DNA of 59,686 nt, taken from contig AJWJ01000088.1 of assembly GCA_000277445.1 (NCBI GenBank), forward strand, positions 1 through 59,686, written 5' to 3'. The notes below the pieces were generated by a model. The model was not told the origin of the DNA. It saw only the letters and a list, made by a program, of their open reading frames with translations, and did no database searches. Position numbers and translations under genes: made by a program. The stretch is from Polysphondylium violaceum. Its lineage: Eukaryota > Evosea > Eumycetozoa > Dictyosteliales > Dictyosteliaceae. Each line of letters starts with the position of its first letter. Positions within the stretch are counted from its first letter, which is position 1. Shown here in pieces: positions 44,455 through 55,468 of this stretch.

Positions 44455-45230
44455 GAATATATTAAAATAGGATAATGAAAGATTACAAAAACAGAATTGG
44501 GAATTTATATAAACTGGATATGCAAATAAAGATCACATAGCTTTGGTGTTGGAGTAAGAGAATAGAGATAACACAATTGAATATTTAAAAGAAAATATCG
44601 ATAAACTAGTACAAGAGCTGAATCAAAAGTGAAGAACAAGATAAAGAAATAGTGACATTAAACAGAGAATGTAATCTTTAGAAAAGAATGTGATCAAAAG
44701 ATTCAAAGAGTACAGCTATAAATATGATTAGAAATATCCCACTCAAACTAGAAAGTTTAGTCTAATATTACCTGTAAATATATTGAATTGTAATTATCTC
44801 AAGATATTTTAATACAAAACACATATAAATATGTAGGGATCAAAATAAATTTAGTCTCTAAATTTCACCAATTGTGTGATAAACAAGGCCCAACTGTTAC
44901 AGTGATTCAAACAACATAGAGTGATGTCTTTGATGGTTATAATCATAGATCATGGATGTCAGATAGGGCAGATACCAAATGTTTTACTTTGGTAAATAAA
45001 TATGGGATTGCACCAACCAAATATAGTGCAATTAAAGATTCAAAAGACCTGGTTCATAATTTATCCGCTAAAGGATCAAATTTTGATAATTTTAATATTC
45101 TATCGAAGGAGATCATGGATCACAATCCTTTCCAACCTCTTTTATTGACACATTAAAAAATCAAAAACTACTTTGACACCCACATAAAATTTCATCATCA
45201 AGGATTATGAAGTTTATAAATGTAATAATA
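44455..45230 (+). pseudogene. Heavily decayed coiled-coil + TLDc gene
   Basis: 44470-44540 shows the signature with stops (DNERLQKQNWEF, GYANKDHIALVL). 44840-45220 shows the TLDc exon (KFHQLCDKQGPTVTVIQTT, a stop, DVFDGYNHRSWMSD, CFTLVNKYGIAPTKY, then a frame loss, ending KDYEVYKC). The wording is closest to genes A and B in the first cluster. It is older than the other broken copies judging by its many changes. Confidence 0.75.
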
Positions 45231-45405
45231 TTCACACACACCACATCTATTGTTTTAATTTATTAGGAAATAGTGATCACCATCATCATGTTTATTTTAT
45301 AATAAATTTATACAATAAAATTTTAAGTTTTTAATTAATTTTTTTTGATAAATATGGGCGAGGGTGAGAATCTTTTTTTAATTTTTTTCTTTTTGGTTTT
45401 TAACT

Positions 45406-46422
45406 ATGCAGGGTATTAAGCAAATATTCAAGAGTAATAAAAAACAAAAAAAGATGACCAAAGAGAAAAAAGATTTCGAAGAACAACAAAACATGGACAC
45501 AGATACAACAAACAAACAAACAAAAAAATTCAGAGCTGAGGATCTATTACAAGATAAGGTCCCGAATGTATATGATCATACACATTATGGTGGTGATAGT
45601 AATGAAAATCTTAAAATAGCAAAATTAAAGGAAGAGCTGCAGAGAGACGAAGATACGACGACTCATTTGAGAGAAGTTAAAATAGCAAAATTGGTTTCTA
45701 AGAAGAAAGCTCTTCAAGAAAAATTGGAAAAAGCAGATAAGAGAATCGCAGATCTAGAGAAAGAGTTACAAAATAAACATTTACAAAATTTATTAGATTT
45801 ATCAAAACAAGTGAATACAAATATCGAGAGTAGCAAAGAATCAGGTGAAAGGTTTATATCACAAACCATTAGTGAATTGAAAACTGAAATAGAGAATTTA
45901 AAACAAAATATTGATGAAAGATATTCAATTCAAATTTTTAAATCAAGAGAAAATAAATTATTATTATATATTCAAGAATTAGAAAAAGATAAAAAAGGTT
46001 TAGATGAATTGAAAACTGAACTAAATCAATTAAAACTACAGAATCAAGAGCAAACAAATAAATTTACACAAATACTCAGTGCTAATAACCAACTCATTCA
46101 AGAACAAGTGAAGAGAAATCAACAACTAGAAATCGAATTCAAACAGACAGTTAAAGAAAAAGAATCGAGTATAGCTAGAGAACAAGAAGCAAACAAACTT
46201 GTTGTAGAAATGAAAAGCAATAAATCGCTTGTCGATCAAGTCTATGCTTTATTGGAAAAACAAAATGTATATCAACAAATACAGATTAAAGAAAAAAAAG
46301 AGAAAGATGAATTGGAAAGAATAGGAAATGAAATGAAAGTTTATATTAAAGCACATTTCCCTAGTCCAGATGTAACCAAAGAAAGGAGAAATGCTTTTAA
46401 TGATTTCATTGCTAATAATTAA
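45406..46422 (+). CDS. CC2-family coiled-coil protein T, 338 aa
   Basis: Single exon, ATG 45406. A short basic start (KQIFKSNKKQKK) is followed by an acidic/Gln/Thr stretch and continuous coiled coil from about residue 65 to 310. The conserved end is ERIGNEMKVYIKAHFPSPDV, then TKERRNAFNDFIANN. The same end closes the gene at 52340 and the broken gene at 46998, and appears in scraps near 35750, so it defines a second local family. No TLDc, BTB or ENW signature. It is unlike anything I can name. The basic start and long coil suggest a filament- or membrane-associated scaffold. Confidence 0.8.
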   Translation: MQGIKQIFKSNKKQKKMTKEKKDFEEQQNMDTDTTNKQTKKFRAEDLLQDKVPNVYDHTHYGGDSNENLKIAKLKEELQRDEDTTTHLREVKIAKLVSKKKALQEKLEKADKRIADLEKELQNKHLQNLLDLSKQVNTNIESSKESGERFISQTISELKTEIENLKQNIDERYSIQIFKSRENKLLLYIQELEKDKKGLDELKTELNQLKLQNQEQTNKFTQILSANNQLIQEQVKRNQQLEIEFKQTVKEKESSIAREQEANKLVVEMKSNKSLVDQVYALLEKQNVYQQIQIKEKKEKDELERIGNEMKVYIKAHFPSPDVTKERRNAFNDFIANN

Positions 46423-46997
46423 TTTTAAAATAAAGTTCTTCAATTTTTTTTTTGATTTTTTCGATTTTTTATAAAGATCATTATAATCATTATCCTTTAA
46501 AAATAATATATCTCTCCACATTTTACAAAAGTCAGAGGACAAAGATATAATATGAATAAAATATATTATAATAGTGGGAAATATATAGAGCAATAGTACT
46601 TTCACCGACAAGACTAGATTCAATAGATTCAATAATGTATGAACAACTAGATTCTACCACTTTTTAATTTATCACGTTATAAAATGAAATAATAATCACA
46701 GATCAAACATAACATTATTTTTCTCTATGGCAATTATTTTTAATATTTAAATATAAATTATAAATATATTAATTATCAATAATATGGTAGTATAGGTATC
46801 TATCAGATCATTCAACTTTGCACATATACTAGTTTGGTAATGATCGACAAATTTCAAGTTTTTGAAAAATGTGCACACTCTATGGTGTAGGATTATATAA
46901 AGAGTATTGATTCGCTGATCAAAGAAAAAAATAATAGTAAAAGTAGTAGTAATAGTCGTAAGAGTAGTATAATTATAATGACGAGAAAAGATAGACA
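46423..46997. other. Gene-free stretch, duplicated promoter of the 46998 gene
   Basis: 46640-46997 is closely matched by 49620-49963 (ACTAGATTCTACCA, TTCAAGTTTTTGAAAAATGT, GATTCGCTGATCAAA). The upstream region was therefore duplicated with its gene. Confidence 0.5.
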
Positions 46998-47881
46998 ATG
47001 TTATTTAAATCTAGAGAAAAAGAATTAGAGGAAAGCCTAAGAGAAAAAGATGTTTTAATCAGAGATTTAACAAATACTCTCACCTGTAAAGCTAAAAGAC
47101 AGAGACTGAAAAAGGAAATAATAGAGTTGAAAAGTTTACTAGCAACTCAAGAAAGTAAGTCAATAGAGATTTTATTGTCTGAAATTCAAGAAAAAGAAAA
47201 CCATATTCAAGACTTGACAGCCAGACAAGAGAGATAAGATACAGAGAATAGAGATAAATTGGAGGCGATTGAAAATACTTTAGCACAAGTCCAACAATGG
47301 CAAAAGGAATCAAAGAGAAAAAACAAAGAAAACAAGAGTGCCGTAAAAGAAATTAGAGCAAAGGAAAATAATAGAATTTTGCAATTACAGTCTCAACTAC
47401 TAGATGCCAATAAAGAAAAAGAGGAAATTAGAGTAAAAGAAAACAATAGAGTATTGCAATTACAGTCACAACTAGATAAGCTCAATAAAGACAAGCAAGA
47501 TATTAGAGTTAAAGATACGATAATTTTAGAATTGGAGTCACAACTAGAGAAGTCAAATAGAGAAAATAGAGATATTAGATCCATTCTCAACTCTCGAGAT
47601 ACAACAATTCAAGATCAATTGAATCAAATAGCAAAACTAGAGAAACAATGTCGAGAAACAGGAAAAGAAAAAGATCAAATTGATTCCAATTATAGACAAA
47701 GTAAAATTAGAGAACAAGAAGGAAAGAAAAACAAGAGAAAGAGGAATTGGAAAGAATATGGAATGAAATCAAAGATTACATTAAAACACATTTTCCTCGT
47801 ACAGATGTAACCAAAGAAAGAAGGAATGCTTTTTATGATTTCATTGTCGATGATAATGATGGTATTGCTGAATATTTCTAA
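46998..47881 (+). pseudogene. CC2-family coiled-coil gene U, broken
   Basis: ATG 46998 (FKSREKELEESLREKDVLIR). Heptad coil with a recurring unit KENNRxLQLQSQLxxxNKxK. A stop replaces the Ser codon that follows QER in the twin at 49964 (TAA for TCA), after which the frame continues to 47700. Near the 3' end a frame change separates it from the conserved family end (ELERIWNEIKDYIKTHFPRT, then DVTKERRNAFYDFIVDD, to 47881). So this is a complete-length gene with two breaks. The N-terminal half differs from genes T and Y, so the family has exchanged halves. Confidence 0.75.
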
Positions 47882-48141
47882 AATAAATAAATGGCCCACA
47901 ATTTATATTTTCGCCAACAGAAAAACTTATCTCTTTTAAAGTATTTATAAATAAACACAGAAATAAATCCAAAAATAGCATCAGGAGCGGGGATTTTCAT
48001 CTCAAAATGAACAAAAAATTTAAATTTAATTTTTTAAAAACTCATTTTTTTCAATTGATTTATTGGCTTTATGAAAAAAAACACAATATTTTTTTATCAC
48101 TTTACACACAATATTTTGATATCACTTTAATACACTCTATC

Positions 48142-48801
48142 ATGGAAATAAATAATAATATCATAGATGATAATGCAAGATTGCAAAAAGAGAATTGGGA
48201 ATTTAAAAAGGCAGGCTGCTCAAACAAAGATCATATATCTTTAATTTTACAAATAGAGAAAAAAGATAAAAAATTAGAAAAACGTGATAGAATCATTGAT
48301 CAATTAAAGATTGAAAATAAAAATTCAATTCAAGAAATTAATAATAGAATAGATTCGATTTTAAAACTATATCGTGGTCAATCAAATGAAATAGACCAGT
48401 TTAAACAAGAAATATACAAACTATTCAATGACAAAGTAGAACCGAGTCTCAAAAACATTGTTCTTGATTCACAGGTCCAAAACCCCCTCTCTGAGATGCA
48501 ACAAGAAAACGAGTCCAAGTTACTGGAGCTCCAAACGAATCTAAACTCTGACGGCGGTAACGGGGTCCATGTCGTCGACTCCTCCTCCAAAGAGAGTATT
48601 GCCCATCTCGAACTTGAGAATAAAAAACTAAAAGAAGAAGTAGCAGTACAATCATCAGAAATTGAAGGTTTAAGATTACAATTAGGCGAATCACACTTTT
48701 TGTTTGAAGAAAATACAAATTTAAAGAATGAAATTGATAAATTAGAAGGTTATCTTAGAGCTTCTAGAAATGTAAATTATATTACTCTATATTATAATTG
48801 A
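48142..48801 (+). CDS. Coiled-coil protein X with TLDc-family N-terminus and a captured segment, about 219 aa
   Basis: The homologous start is ATG 48142 (an in-frame ATG at 48007 also exists). Residues 1-105 match protein O (DNARLQKENWEFKKAGCSNK, DHISLIL, coil). After SLKNIVLDS, where family members continue with KIIDYISFKTIND, the sequence changes to QVQNPLSEMQQENESKLLEL, then NLNSDGGNGVHVVDSSSKES and a regular coil (AHLELENKKLKEEVAVQSSE). The DNA of 48470-48620 is far richer in G and C than its surroundings. The frame stops at 48801 without a TLDc join. A decayed TLDc exon lies downstream at 49063. Confidence 0.65.
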   Translation: MEINNNIIDDNARLQKENWEFKKAGCSNKDHISLILQIEKKDKKLEKRDRIIDQLKIENKNSIQEINNRIDSILKLYRGQSNEIDQFKQEIYKLFNDKVEPSLKNIVLDSQVQNPLSEMQQENESKLLELQTNLNSDGGNGVHVVDSSSKESIAHLELENKKLKEEVAVQSSEIEGLRLQLGESHFLFEENTNLKNEIDKLEGYLRASRNVNYITLYYN

Positions 48802-48834
48802 TTATTATTATTAATTAAAATACTACTAAAAATA

Positions 48835-49440
48835 GATTATGAAAGATCAAAGAGAAAAGATTAGGACTCTTCAAAGTAATAAATAAAAGAATAATTGTAA
48901 GAATATTTACTTTTATTAGAAATTATAAACAATATAATAGTACAAAATGATTGGATTGATCCCTCAAAATATTCATTTAGGAGTAATCACAAAAAAATGA
49001 GAAATAGCTCTTTCAACTAAAAATGATCAAGAAACAAATTTCTTTTGTTCTTTAAAAATAGGCATCAAATAATGGATTTTCAGAATTATCATTTCATTCA
49101 GCATGTTATGGTAAGGGTGTTACAATTACAGTGATAAAAACACATGTTTGTGTTTGGTGGTTATAATAGTCAATCTTGGAAAACCCATGACTCATGGTCT
49201 GGTGATGATAAATGTTTTATATTTACATTGGTCAATAAACATGGAATCATACCAACTAAATATCTTTCAGACGTTACAGACGAATATTATATATATGTCG
49301 ACACAAATATTAGAGGTCAAAATGGAACTCAACTTTCCTCAGACATACCTTGATTAAACAGGTAATGGTAAATCAACTTTAACACCTTCATATGAATTTT
49401 ATCCAAGACGATGAAGTGTATCAATATATGGAGGATTAAA
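48835..49440 (+). pseudogene. TLDc exon remnant downstream of X
   Basis: 48945-49000 keeps the end of a coil exon (DWIDPSKYSF), then the intron and, at 49063, ASNNGFSELSFHSACYGKGV, TITVIKT. A small deletion follows and the frame changes into VFGGYNSQSW and CFIFTLVNKHGIIPTKYLSD. The loop GPxFG is missing and further frame losses precede EVYQYMED near 49435. It is the original TLDc end of gene X, separated from it by the captured segment. Confidence 0.75.
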
Positions 49441-49963
49441 TAAAAGTAAACCTGACAAACCCCAATATCTGAATGTATTATAATCTAAAACTATTGCTAT
49501 ATATTTCGACACTATATATATTATATTTTATCTTTAGGTTTTCAAAGGAATTCAGTCCTTTTACACATTTCTTAAGATTTCAGAATATACAAGAGTCAGT
49601 AGAATTAAATATGAAGTGAAAACAACTAGATTCTACCATTTTTAAATTTATTACGTTTATAAAATGAAATAAGAAATGTATAATCATTATTTATGTATAT
49701 GGTAATTTTTAAAAATTAAAATTTAAAAATATATTAATTATCAATAAAAAGGTTATTTTAGGTATCTATCAGACATTCACCTTTGCACATATACTGGTTT
49801 GCTAGTAATTGACAAATTTCAAGTTTTTGAAAAATGTGCATACTCTATGGTGTAGCAGTATATATAGTATTGATTCGCTGATCAAAAGAAAAAAATAATA
49901 GTAAAAGTAGGAGTAATAGTTGTAAGAGTAGTATAATAATAAATAGACTAGAATAGATAGACA
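49441..49963. other. Spacer, duplicated promoter of the 49964 gene
   Basis: 49441-49500 is TLDc-type 3' flank. 49620-49963 is the second copy of the block at 46640-46997. No gene. Confidence 0.45.
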
Positions 49964-50623
49964 ATGTTCTTTAAATCTAGAGAAAAAGAAATATTAGAGG
50001 CAAGCCTGAGAGAAAAAGATGTTTTAATCAGAGATTTAACAAATACTCTCACCTGTAAAGCTAAAAGACAGAGACTGAAAAAGGAAATAATAGAGTTGAA
50101 AAGTTTACTAGCAACTCAAGAAAGTAAGTCAATAGAGATTTTATTGTCTGAAATTCAAGAAAAAGAAAACATAATTCAAAACATGACAGCCAGACAAGAG
50201 AGATCAGATACAAAGAATAAAGATAAACTCGAGGCGATTGAAAATACTCTCTCACAAGTCCAACAATGGCAAACGGAATCAAAGAGAAAAAACAAAGAAA
50301 ACACGAATGCCGTAATAGAAATTAGAGCAAAGGAAAATAATAGAATTTTGCAATTACAGTCTCAACTACTAGATGCCAATAAAGAAAAAGAGGAAATTAG
50401 AGTAAAAGAAAACAATAGAGTATTGCTATTACAGTCACAACTAGATAAGCTCAATAGAGACAAGCAAGATATTAGAGTAAAAGATACTAGAATTTTAGAA
50501 TTGGAATCAAAACTAGAGAAATCAAATCAAGAAAATAGAGATATTAGATCCATTCTCAACTCTCACAAAACTCAAAATAATAACTTTTTATTTTTTTCCT
50601 ATGGCCTTAGCACCTCATTATAA
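49964..50623 (+). CDS. CC2-family coiled-coil protein V, truncated twin of U, 219 aa
   Basis: It is nearly identical to the gene at 46998 for about 200 codons (FKSREKEILEASLREKDVLI and the LQLQSQLLDANKEKEE units) without the stop found there. At LNSH (about 50567) the match ends abruptly. The frame runs on as KTQNNNFLFFSYGLSTSL into DNA that is the promoter region of the next TLDc gene. The same promoter text is found at 55372-55470 without any coil gene before it. The conserved CC2 end is therefore lost. It may still be expressed as a short coiled coil. Confidence 0.65.
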   Translation: MFFKSREKEILEASLREKDVLIRDLTNTLTCKAKRQRLKKEIIELKSLLATQESKSIEILLSEIQEKENIIQNMTARQERSDTKNKDKLEAIENTLSQVQQWQTESKRKNKENTNAVIEIRAKENNRILQLQSQLLDANKEKEEIRVKENNRVLLLQSQLDKLNRDKQDIRVKDTRILELESKLEKSNQENRDIRSILNSHKTQNNNFLFFSYGLSTSL

Positions 50624-50662
50624 AAACACACAATATTTATATATCACTACATATATTCTATC

Positions 50663-51863
50663 ATGCAAATACCAAGTAATTACATCGATGGCATCATAAA
50701 TGACAATGCAAGATTACAACGTGAGAATACAGAATTACAACGAGAGATTCTGAAGTATAAAAATGCAGGCTGCTCAAACAAGGATCATATCTCTTTACTT
50801 TCAGAAATAGAGAATAAAGACAAAAAATTAGAAAAACGTGATAGAATCATTAATAATAGAATGGGTTTGATTGTTACACTATATAGTGGTAAAATAGATC
50901 AAATCGACGAGTTAAAACAAGAAATAAACAAACTACTCATGGAGAGAATGGATACATTGGTAGAAGAAAATAATAGATTGAAATCAGATTTAGATAAAAA
51001 AAATCAAATAATGAATGAAAATCTACAATCATTATATTGCTCTTTACTAGAAGAACATAGTAAATTGAAATCAAAATTGGAGACTATCACCAGCTTCGAT
51101 GAAGAACTAAAATCTTTAAAGTCAAAAAATAAAAAGATGAAAAAAAAAAAGGAGTCACTAGAGACAAAATATGCTCTATTAATATCCAATCATGATGAAA
51201 AAGAAAAAGAAATTCAAGAAATAAAAGAAAAATTAAGTGTCTATGAAAAAGCTGAATCTAAAACTCCTTTCAAAAACATTGTTCTTGAATCAAAGATAAT
51301 AGATTATATATCATTCAAAACTATAAACGATTGGATTGATAACTCAAAAAACTATTCTTTTAAGATTATCTATCGAGTAAATACCAAAAAAATTTTTTCA
51401 ACTAAAAATCAAGAAACTAATTTCTTTTATTCTTTAAAAATAGGCATCAAATAATAGATTTTCAACACAATCATTTCATTCAGCATGTGATGGTAAAGGC
51501 TCAACAATTACATTGATTGAAGCAACAGATGGTTGTGTGTTTGGTGGTTATAATAGTCAATTTTGGAATAGTAATGGTAAATGGTATGGTGATAATAAAT
51601 GTTTTATATTCACTTTGGTCAATAAACATGGAATTAAACCAACAAAATATCTTCCAGACCCTACAAAAAAATGTTATGTGTATTGTGGTTCAAGTACTGG
51701 ACCCTCTTTCGGCTTTGAGGATATAAATATTCTCGGCCAAAAAGGAAACCAATCCTTTCCTTGTACCTACATTGATACAACAGGGAAGGGTATTTCAACT
51801 TTAACACCTTCAAAAGAATTTATAATTAAAGACTATGAAGTGTATCAATGTTTGGAGGATTAA
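50663..51863 (+). CDS. Coiled-coil + TLDc protein W, two exons, about 377 aa
   Basis: Exons 50663-51376 and 51444-51863. It starts MQIPSNYIDGIINDNARLQR with an altered signature in which ENW is replaced by ENTELQREILKYKNAGCSNK, then DHISLL. A long coil follows (LKSDLDKKNQIMNENLQSLY, KLKSKLETI, ESLETKYALLISNHDEKEKE), with IDYISFKTINDWIDNSK and IIYR. Exon 2: SFHSACDGKGSTITLIEATD, VFGGYNSQFW, CFIFTLVNKHGIKPTKYLPD, GPSFGFEDINILGQKG, STLTPSKEF, KDYEVYQCLED. Its promoter overlaps the end of the truncated CC2 gene V. Confidence 0.9.
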
Positions 51864-51979
51864 ATGTAAACCCAATATCTAAATGTATTATAATTTAAAA
51901 TAATGAAAATAAATAAATCTTAAGAAACATACTTTAAATTTTCATTTTTTCTTTATATTTACAAAAATTATACAGCAGC

Positions 51980-52250
51980 AATGGATAATAATAATAAAAA
52001 TAATATATAAGAGCAACAAAAAAAAAATAACACAACACATAATCGAGGATATAGATCTATCCATTAAATACTAAATAAAACATCTAATGATAATCTGTTT
52101 TTGATGAAAGAAGATCCAAATTAATAAACAGATGGTAAATTGAGTACCACGAATGTATCAACATCTTTAAAAGTGGATGTCAGAAATTAACTGTTGTTTC
52201 GTAAACTTATCGAAAGAATCCATTTTCCCAAAATTATAAGTTTTTAATTA
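51980..52250 (+). pseudogene. BTB-only remnant downstream of W
   Basis: ATGGATAATAATAATA at 51980, then IIEDIDLSI and MKEDPN with stops. Most of the BTB core is missing, but the end (DGKLSTTNVSTSLKVDVRN, LLFRKLIE) survives. It matches 38463-39045 with a large internal deletion. Confidence 0.65.
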
Positions 52251-52339
52251 ATTTTTTTTGTGATCACACATCTGTTAAATCTTTTTTTAATTTTTTTTTG
52301 TAATTGGTTTAATTGAAAATAATAATAGAGCAGAAAATT

Positions 52340-53278
52340 ATGAAAATATTCAATAGGAATAAAAAAAAATCATTGATGACAAAGGAAGAGGTAATTCAAC
52401 ATAAGGACCAGACCGTAGATCATCATATAGAAACTGATGAAGGTTATGAAAAACGAATAGCACAATTAGAGGAATATCTTGATACAGAAAAAGAAATTCC
52501 AATTGGAAATTTGATTTCTCAGGATAAACCTCTTGAAGAAAAATTGATTTTTCAAGAAGATCAAAATCAACATCTACGATCTTTATTAAATAAATCAAAC
52601 CAAGAATATATAATTAATATCGAGAAAAGCAAAGAAGCAAGTGAGTCAAGAGAAAGGGTATTCTTACAAACTATTTGTGAAATAAAAACAGATTTAGAGA
52701 TATTAAAACAACAAAATATTAATGAAAGAAATTCAACCCAACTTCAAATATCACAAATTCTTAAATTCATAGAAAAACAATTCACAATAGACAAAACTCA
52801 AGAATTAAATAAAGAGAATATCAGTCTTAAGAAAAGTAAGGAAGAAAGTATATCAAGAGAAAACCAATTCTTAATGACAATTCAAGAATTAAATAAAAAA
52901 AATGATGAATTGGAAACTAAACTAGATCAATTAAAAAAAGAAAATCAAGAGCAAACAAATCAATTTACACATACTATTAGTGAAAATAACAAACTCGTTC
53001 AAGAACAAGTGTATATAAACCAACAACTAGAAATGAAATTCAGACAGACACTTATAGAAAAAGAACAAGAAGCAAACCAATTAATTGCAGAAATGAAAAT
53101 ACAAAATGAATATCAAAAAATACAGATTAAAGAAAAAAAAGAGAAAGAGGAATTAGAAAGAATAGGAAATGAAATGAAAGATTACATTAAAACACATTTC
53201 CCTCGCCCAGATGTAACCAAAGAAAGAATAAATGCTTTTTATGATTTCATTGCAGATGATAATGATAATAGTGCTTAA
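52340..53278 (+). CDS. CC2-family coiled-coil protein Y, 312 aa
   Basis: The frame is open from 52313, but the first ATG in context is 52340 (MKIFNRNKKKSLMTKEE), giving the same basic start as gene T. Heptad coil of Gln/Glu/Lys/Asn from about residue 40 to 280 (KKNDELETKLDQLKKENQEQ, QEQVYINQQLEMKFRQTLIE), then the family end ELERIGNEMKDYIKTHFPRP, DVTKERINAFYDFIADD. It appears intact. It sits between a BTB remnant and the next coil-TLDc gene, part of the repeated order TLDc, BTB scrap, CC2. Confidence 0.8.
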   Translation: MKIFNRNKKKSLMTKEEVIQHKDQTVDHHIETDEGYEKRIAQLEEYLDTEKEIPIGNLISQDKPLEEKLIFQEDQNQHLRSLLNKSNQEYIINIEKSKEASESRERVFLQTICEIKTDLEILKQQNINERNSTQLQISQILKFIEKQFTIDKTQELNKENISLKKSKEESISRENQFLMTIQELNKKNDELETKLDQLKKENQEQTNQFTHTISENNKLVQEQVYINQQLEMKFRQTLIEKEQEANQLIAEMKIQNEYQKIQIKEKKEKEELERIGNEMKDYIKTHFPRPDVTKERINAFYDFIADDNDNSA

Positions 53279-53497
53279 TATTGCTAAGATTAATTTTGTA
53301 CTACTTCAAATATTTTCCCCACCAATAAATTGATTGAAAATCTAAAAGTAGCATGGGGTGGGTTTTAACCACAAAATGAACAAAACACTAAAATTATAAT
53401 TTTAATTTTTTACAAACTCAATATTTTTTTCCATTGTTCAACACATCATTAATAAAAACACACACAATATTTTGATATCACTTTCATAAACTCTATC

Positions 53498-54670
53498 ATG
53501 GAAATAAATAATAATATCATAGATGATAATACAAGATTGCAACAAGAGAATTGGGAATTTAAAAAGGCTGGTTGCTCAAACAAAGATCATATATCATTAA
53601 TTTTACAAATAGAGAAAAAAGATAAAAAATTAGAAAAACGTAATAGAATCATTGATCAATTAAAAAATGAAAAGAAAAATTTAATAGATTCGATTTTAAA
53701 ACTAAATAATGGGAAAACAAATGAAATAGACCAGTTTAAACAAGAAATATTCAAACTATTCAATGATAAAAATAATCAAACAATGAATGATCTACAATCA
53801 TTATATTTCTCTTTCCTAGAAGAACATATTAAATTTAAATCAAAATTAGAAACCAGCCTCAATCAAGACCTAAAATGGTTAGAGTTAAATAATAAAAAAG
53901 AAATGGAATCACTAGAGACAAAATTGAAGTCACTTGAGACCAATCAAGCTCTATTAAAATCAAATAATGATGAAAAAGAAAAAGATATTCAAAGGTTAAA
54001 AGAAAAATTAATTGTCCATTAAAAATTAATTGTTAAGAAAAGCAATTGTAAAACTAGTCTCAAAAACATTGCTCTTGAATCAAAGATTATAGATTATATA
54101 TCATTCAAAACTATAAATGATTGGATTGATACCTCAAATAAATATTCATTTGAGATGATCTATAGGGTAAAAACCAGATAATGAGATAGTTATTAAACGA
54201 AATATATTCATGAAACTAATTTTTCAATTTTTTAAAAATAGGCATCTGAGAATGGATTTTCAGGATCATCATTTCATTCAATGTGTGATCTTAAAGGCCC
54301 AACATTTATAGTTATTAAAACAACGGATGGTGATGTGTTTGGTGGCTATAATAGTCAATCTTGGAATTCTAATGTTAATTTTTATGGCGATAATAAATGT
54401 TTTATATTTACATTGGTGAATAAACATGGGATTAAACCAAGTAAATATATTCCAGACAGTACAAAAACAAATTATATCTATTCTAGTTACGGGTCGGTTG
54501 GACCCAGTTTCGGCTATGATGACATAGATATTCAAGGTCAAAAGGGAATCCAATCATTTCCTAGTACTTACATAGATACAACAGGCAAGGGTAAATTAAC
54601 TTTAACACCTTCAAAAGAATTTATTATCCAAGATTATGAAGTGTATAAATGTTTGTTTTTCAAACCCTAA
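53498..54670 (+). pseudogene. Coiled-coil + TLDc gene Z with one stop in exon 1
   Basis: Exons 53498-54166 and 54242-54670. The frame is whole except for a TAA at 54020-54022 after KLIVH. The bases around it look like a short repeat (AAATTAATTGT occurs twice, 21 bases apart), so the stop seems to come from a small tandem duplication. After it the same frame goes on (SLKNIALESKIIDYISFKTI, NDWIDTSNKYSF, IYR), and the TLDc exon is intact (SFHSMCDLKGPTFIVIKTTD, VFGGYNSQSW, GPSFGYDDIDIQGQK, QDYEVYKC). The signature is DNTRLQQENWEFKKAGCSNK. As it stands it would make only a 174-residue coil. Confidence 0.85.
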
Positions 54671-54759
54671 TATCTTAATGAATTATAATTTGAAATTATG
54701 AAGATAAATAAATCTGAAATAACATGCTCTTTTTCATTATTTACAAATACAATAAAACA

Positions 54760-55200
54760 ATGGATTAAAATAAAAAGCAATAACAAAAACAACAACACAA
54801 TTTAATATATGTTACAATTGATAGATCATTTTATGATTTATTCAAAAATGATCTTGCTTCAATGAAAGAAGAGATACAACTACTCGAGGAAAAGTTGTCG
54901 ATAAATTATAAAAAACATACACAAGATTCACTAACTTCTCATCGTATTACATTGAAAATAGGTTGAGTGAAATACCAAACTGCAAAAGAAATCTCACTTG
55001 AGTACATATTCTTATTTTCATTTAATGCTATCTTATGAAATTTATCACAGACCAAAGAAACATAAACCAATACAGATTATATTGAGAGGTATGTATATTC
55101 GTCGCAACATTTATCATAGATATTTATTAATGAACACATATTGTCTATATTAATACATGCACACTCTCACAAATAAATCTATTACTTAGAGTTAGTTTTA
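54760..55200 (+). pseudogene. BTB-only remnant downstream of Z
   Basis: It matches 38463: ASMKEEIQLLEEKL, a stop, VKYQTAKEISLEYIFLFS, HRPKKHKP, and an intron-like GTATGTATATTC with the same bases as near 38792. The second BTB exon is reduced to a few bases. Decayed. Confidence 0.65.
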
Positions 55201-55468
55201 GATCAGAACAAGAAAAAAAACACAATATAGGGATATTAAAAATGTGATGTGAGGTTGTTTATACAATTGGGGGGAACCATAAAACGATTAACATAGTTAG
55301 ATCTAAAAACCCTAACTAGTTGTGCAAAATGAACTTACTAAAAACTCTATCTAAAAAAAAAATTAATTTTCACAAAACTCAAAATAATAACTTTTTATTT
55401 TTTTCCTATGGCCTTAACACCTCATTATTAAAACACAATATTTCTATATCACTTCATATACTCTATCA
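55201..55468. other. Promoter region of the next TLDc gene
   Basis: 55372-55468 matches 50567-50662 (CACAAAACTCAAAATAATAA, CCTATGGCCTTAACACCTC), ending in the core CACAATATTT...CTCTATCATG. It lacks any CC2 gene before it. Confidence 0.5.
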
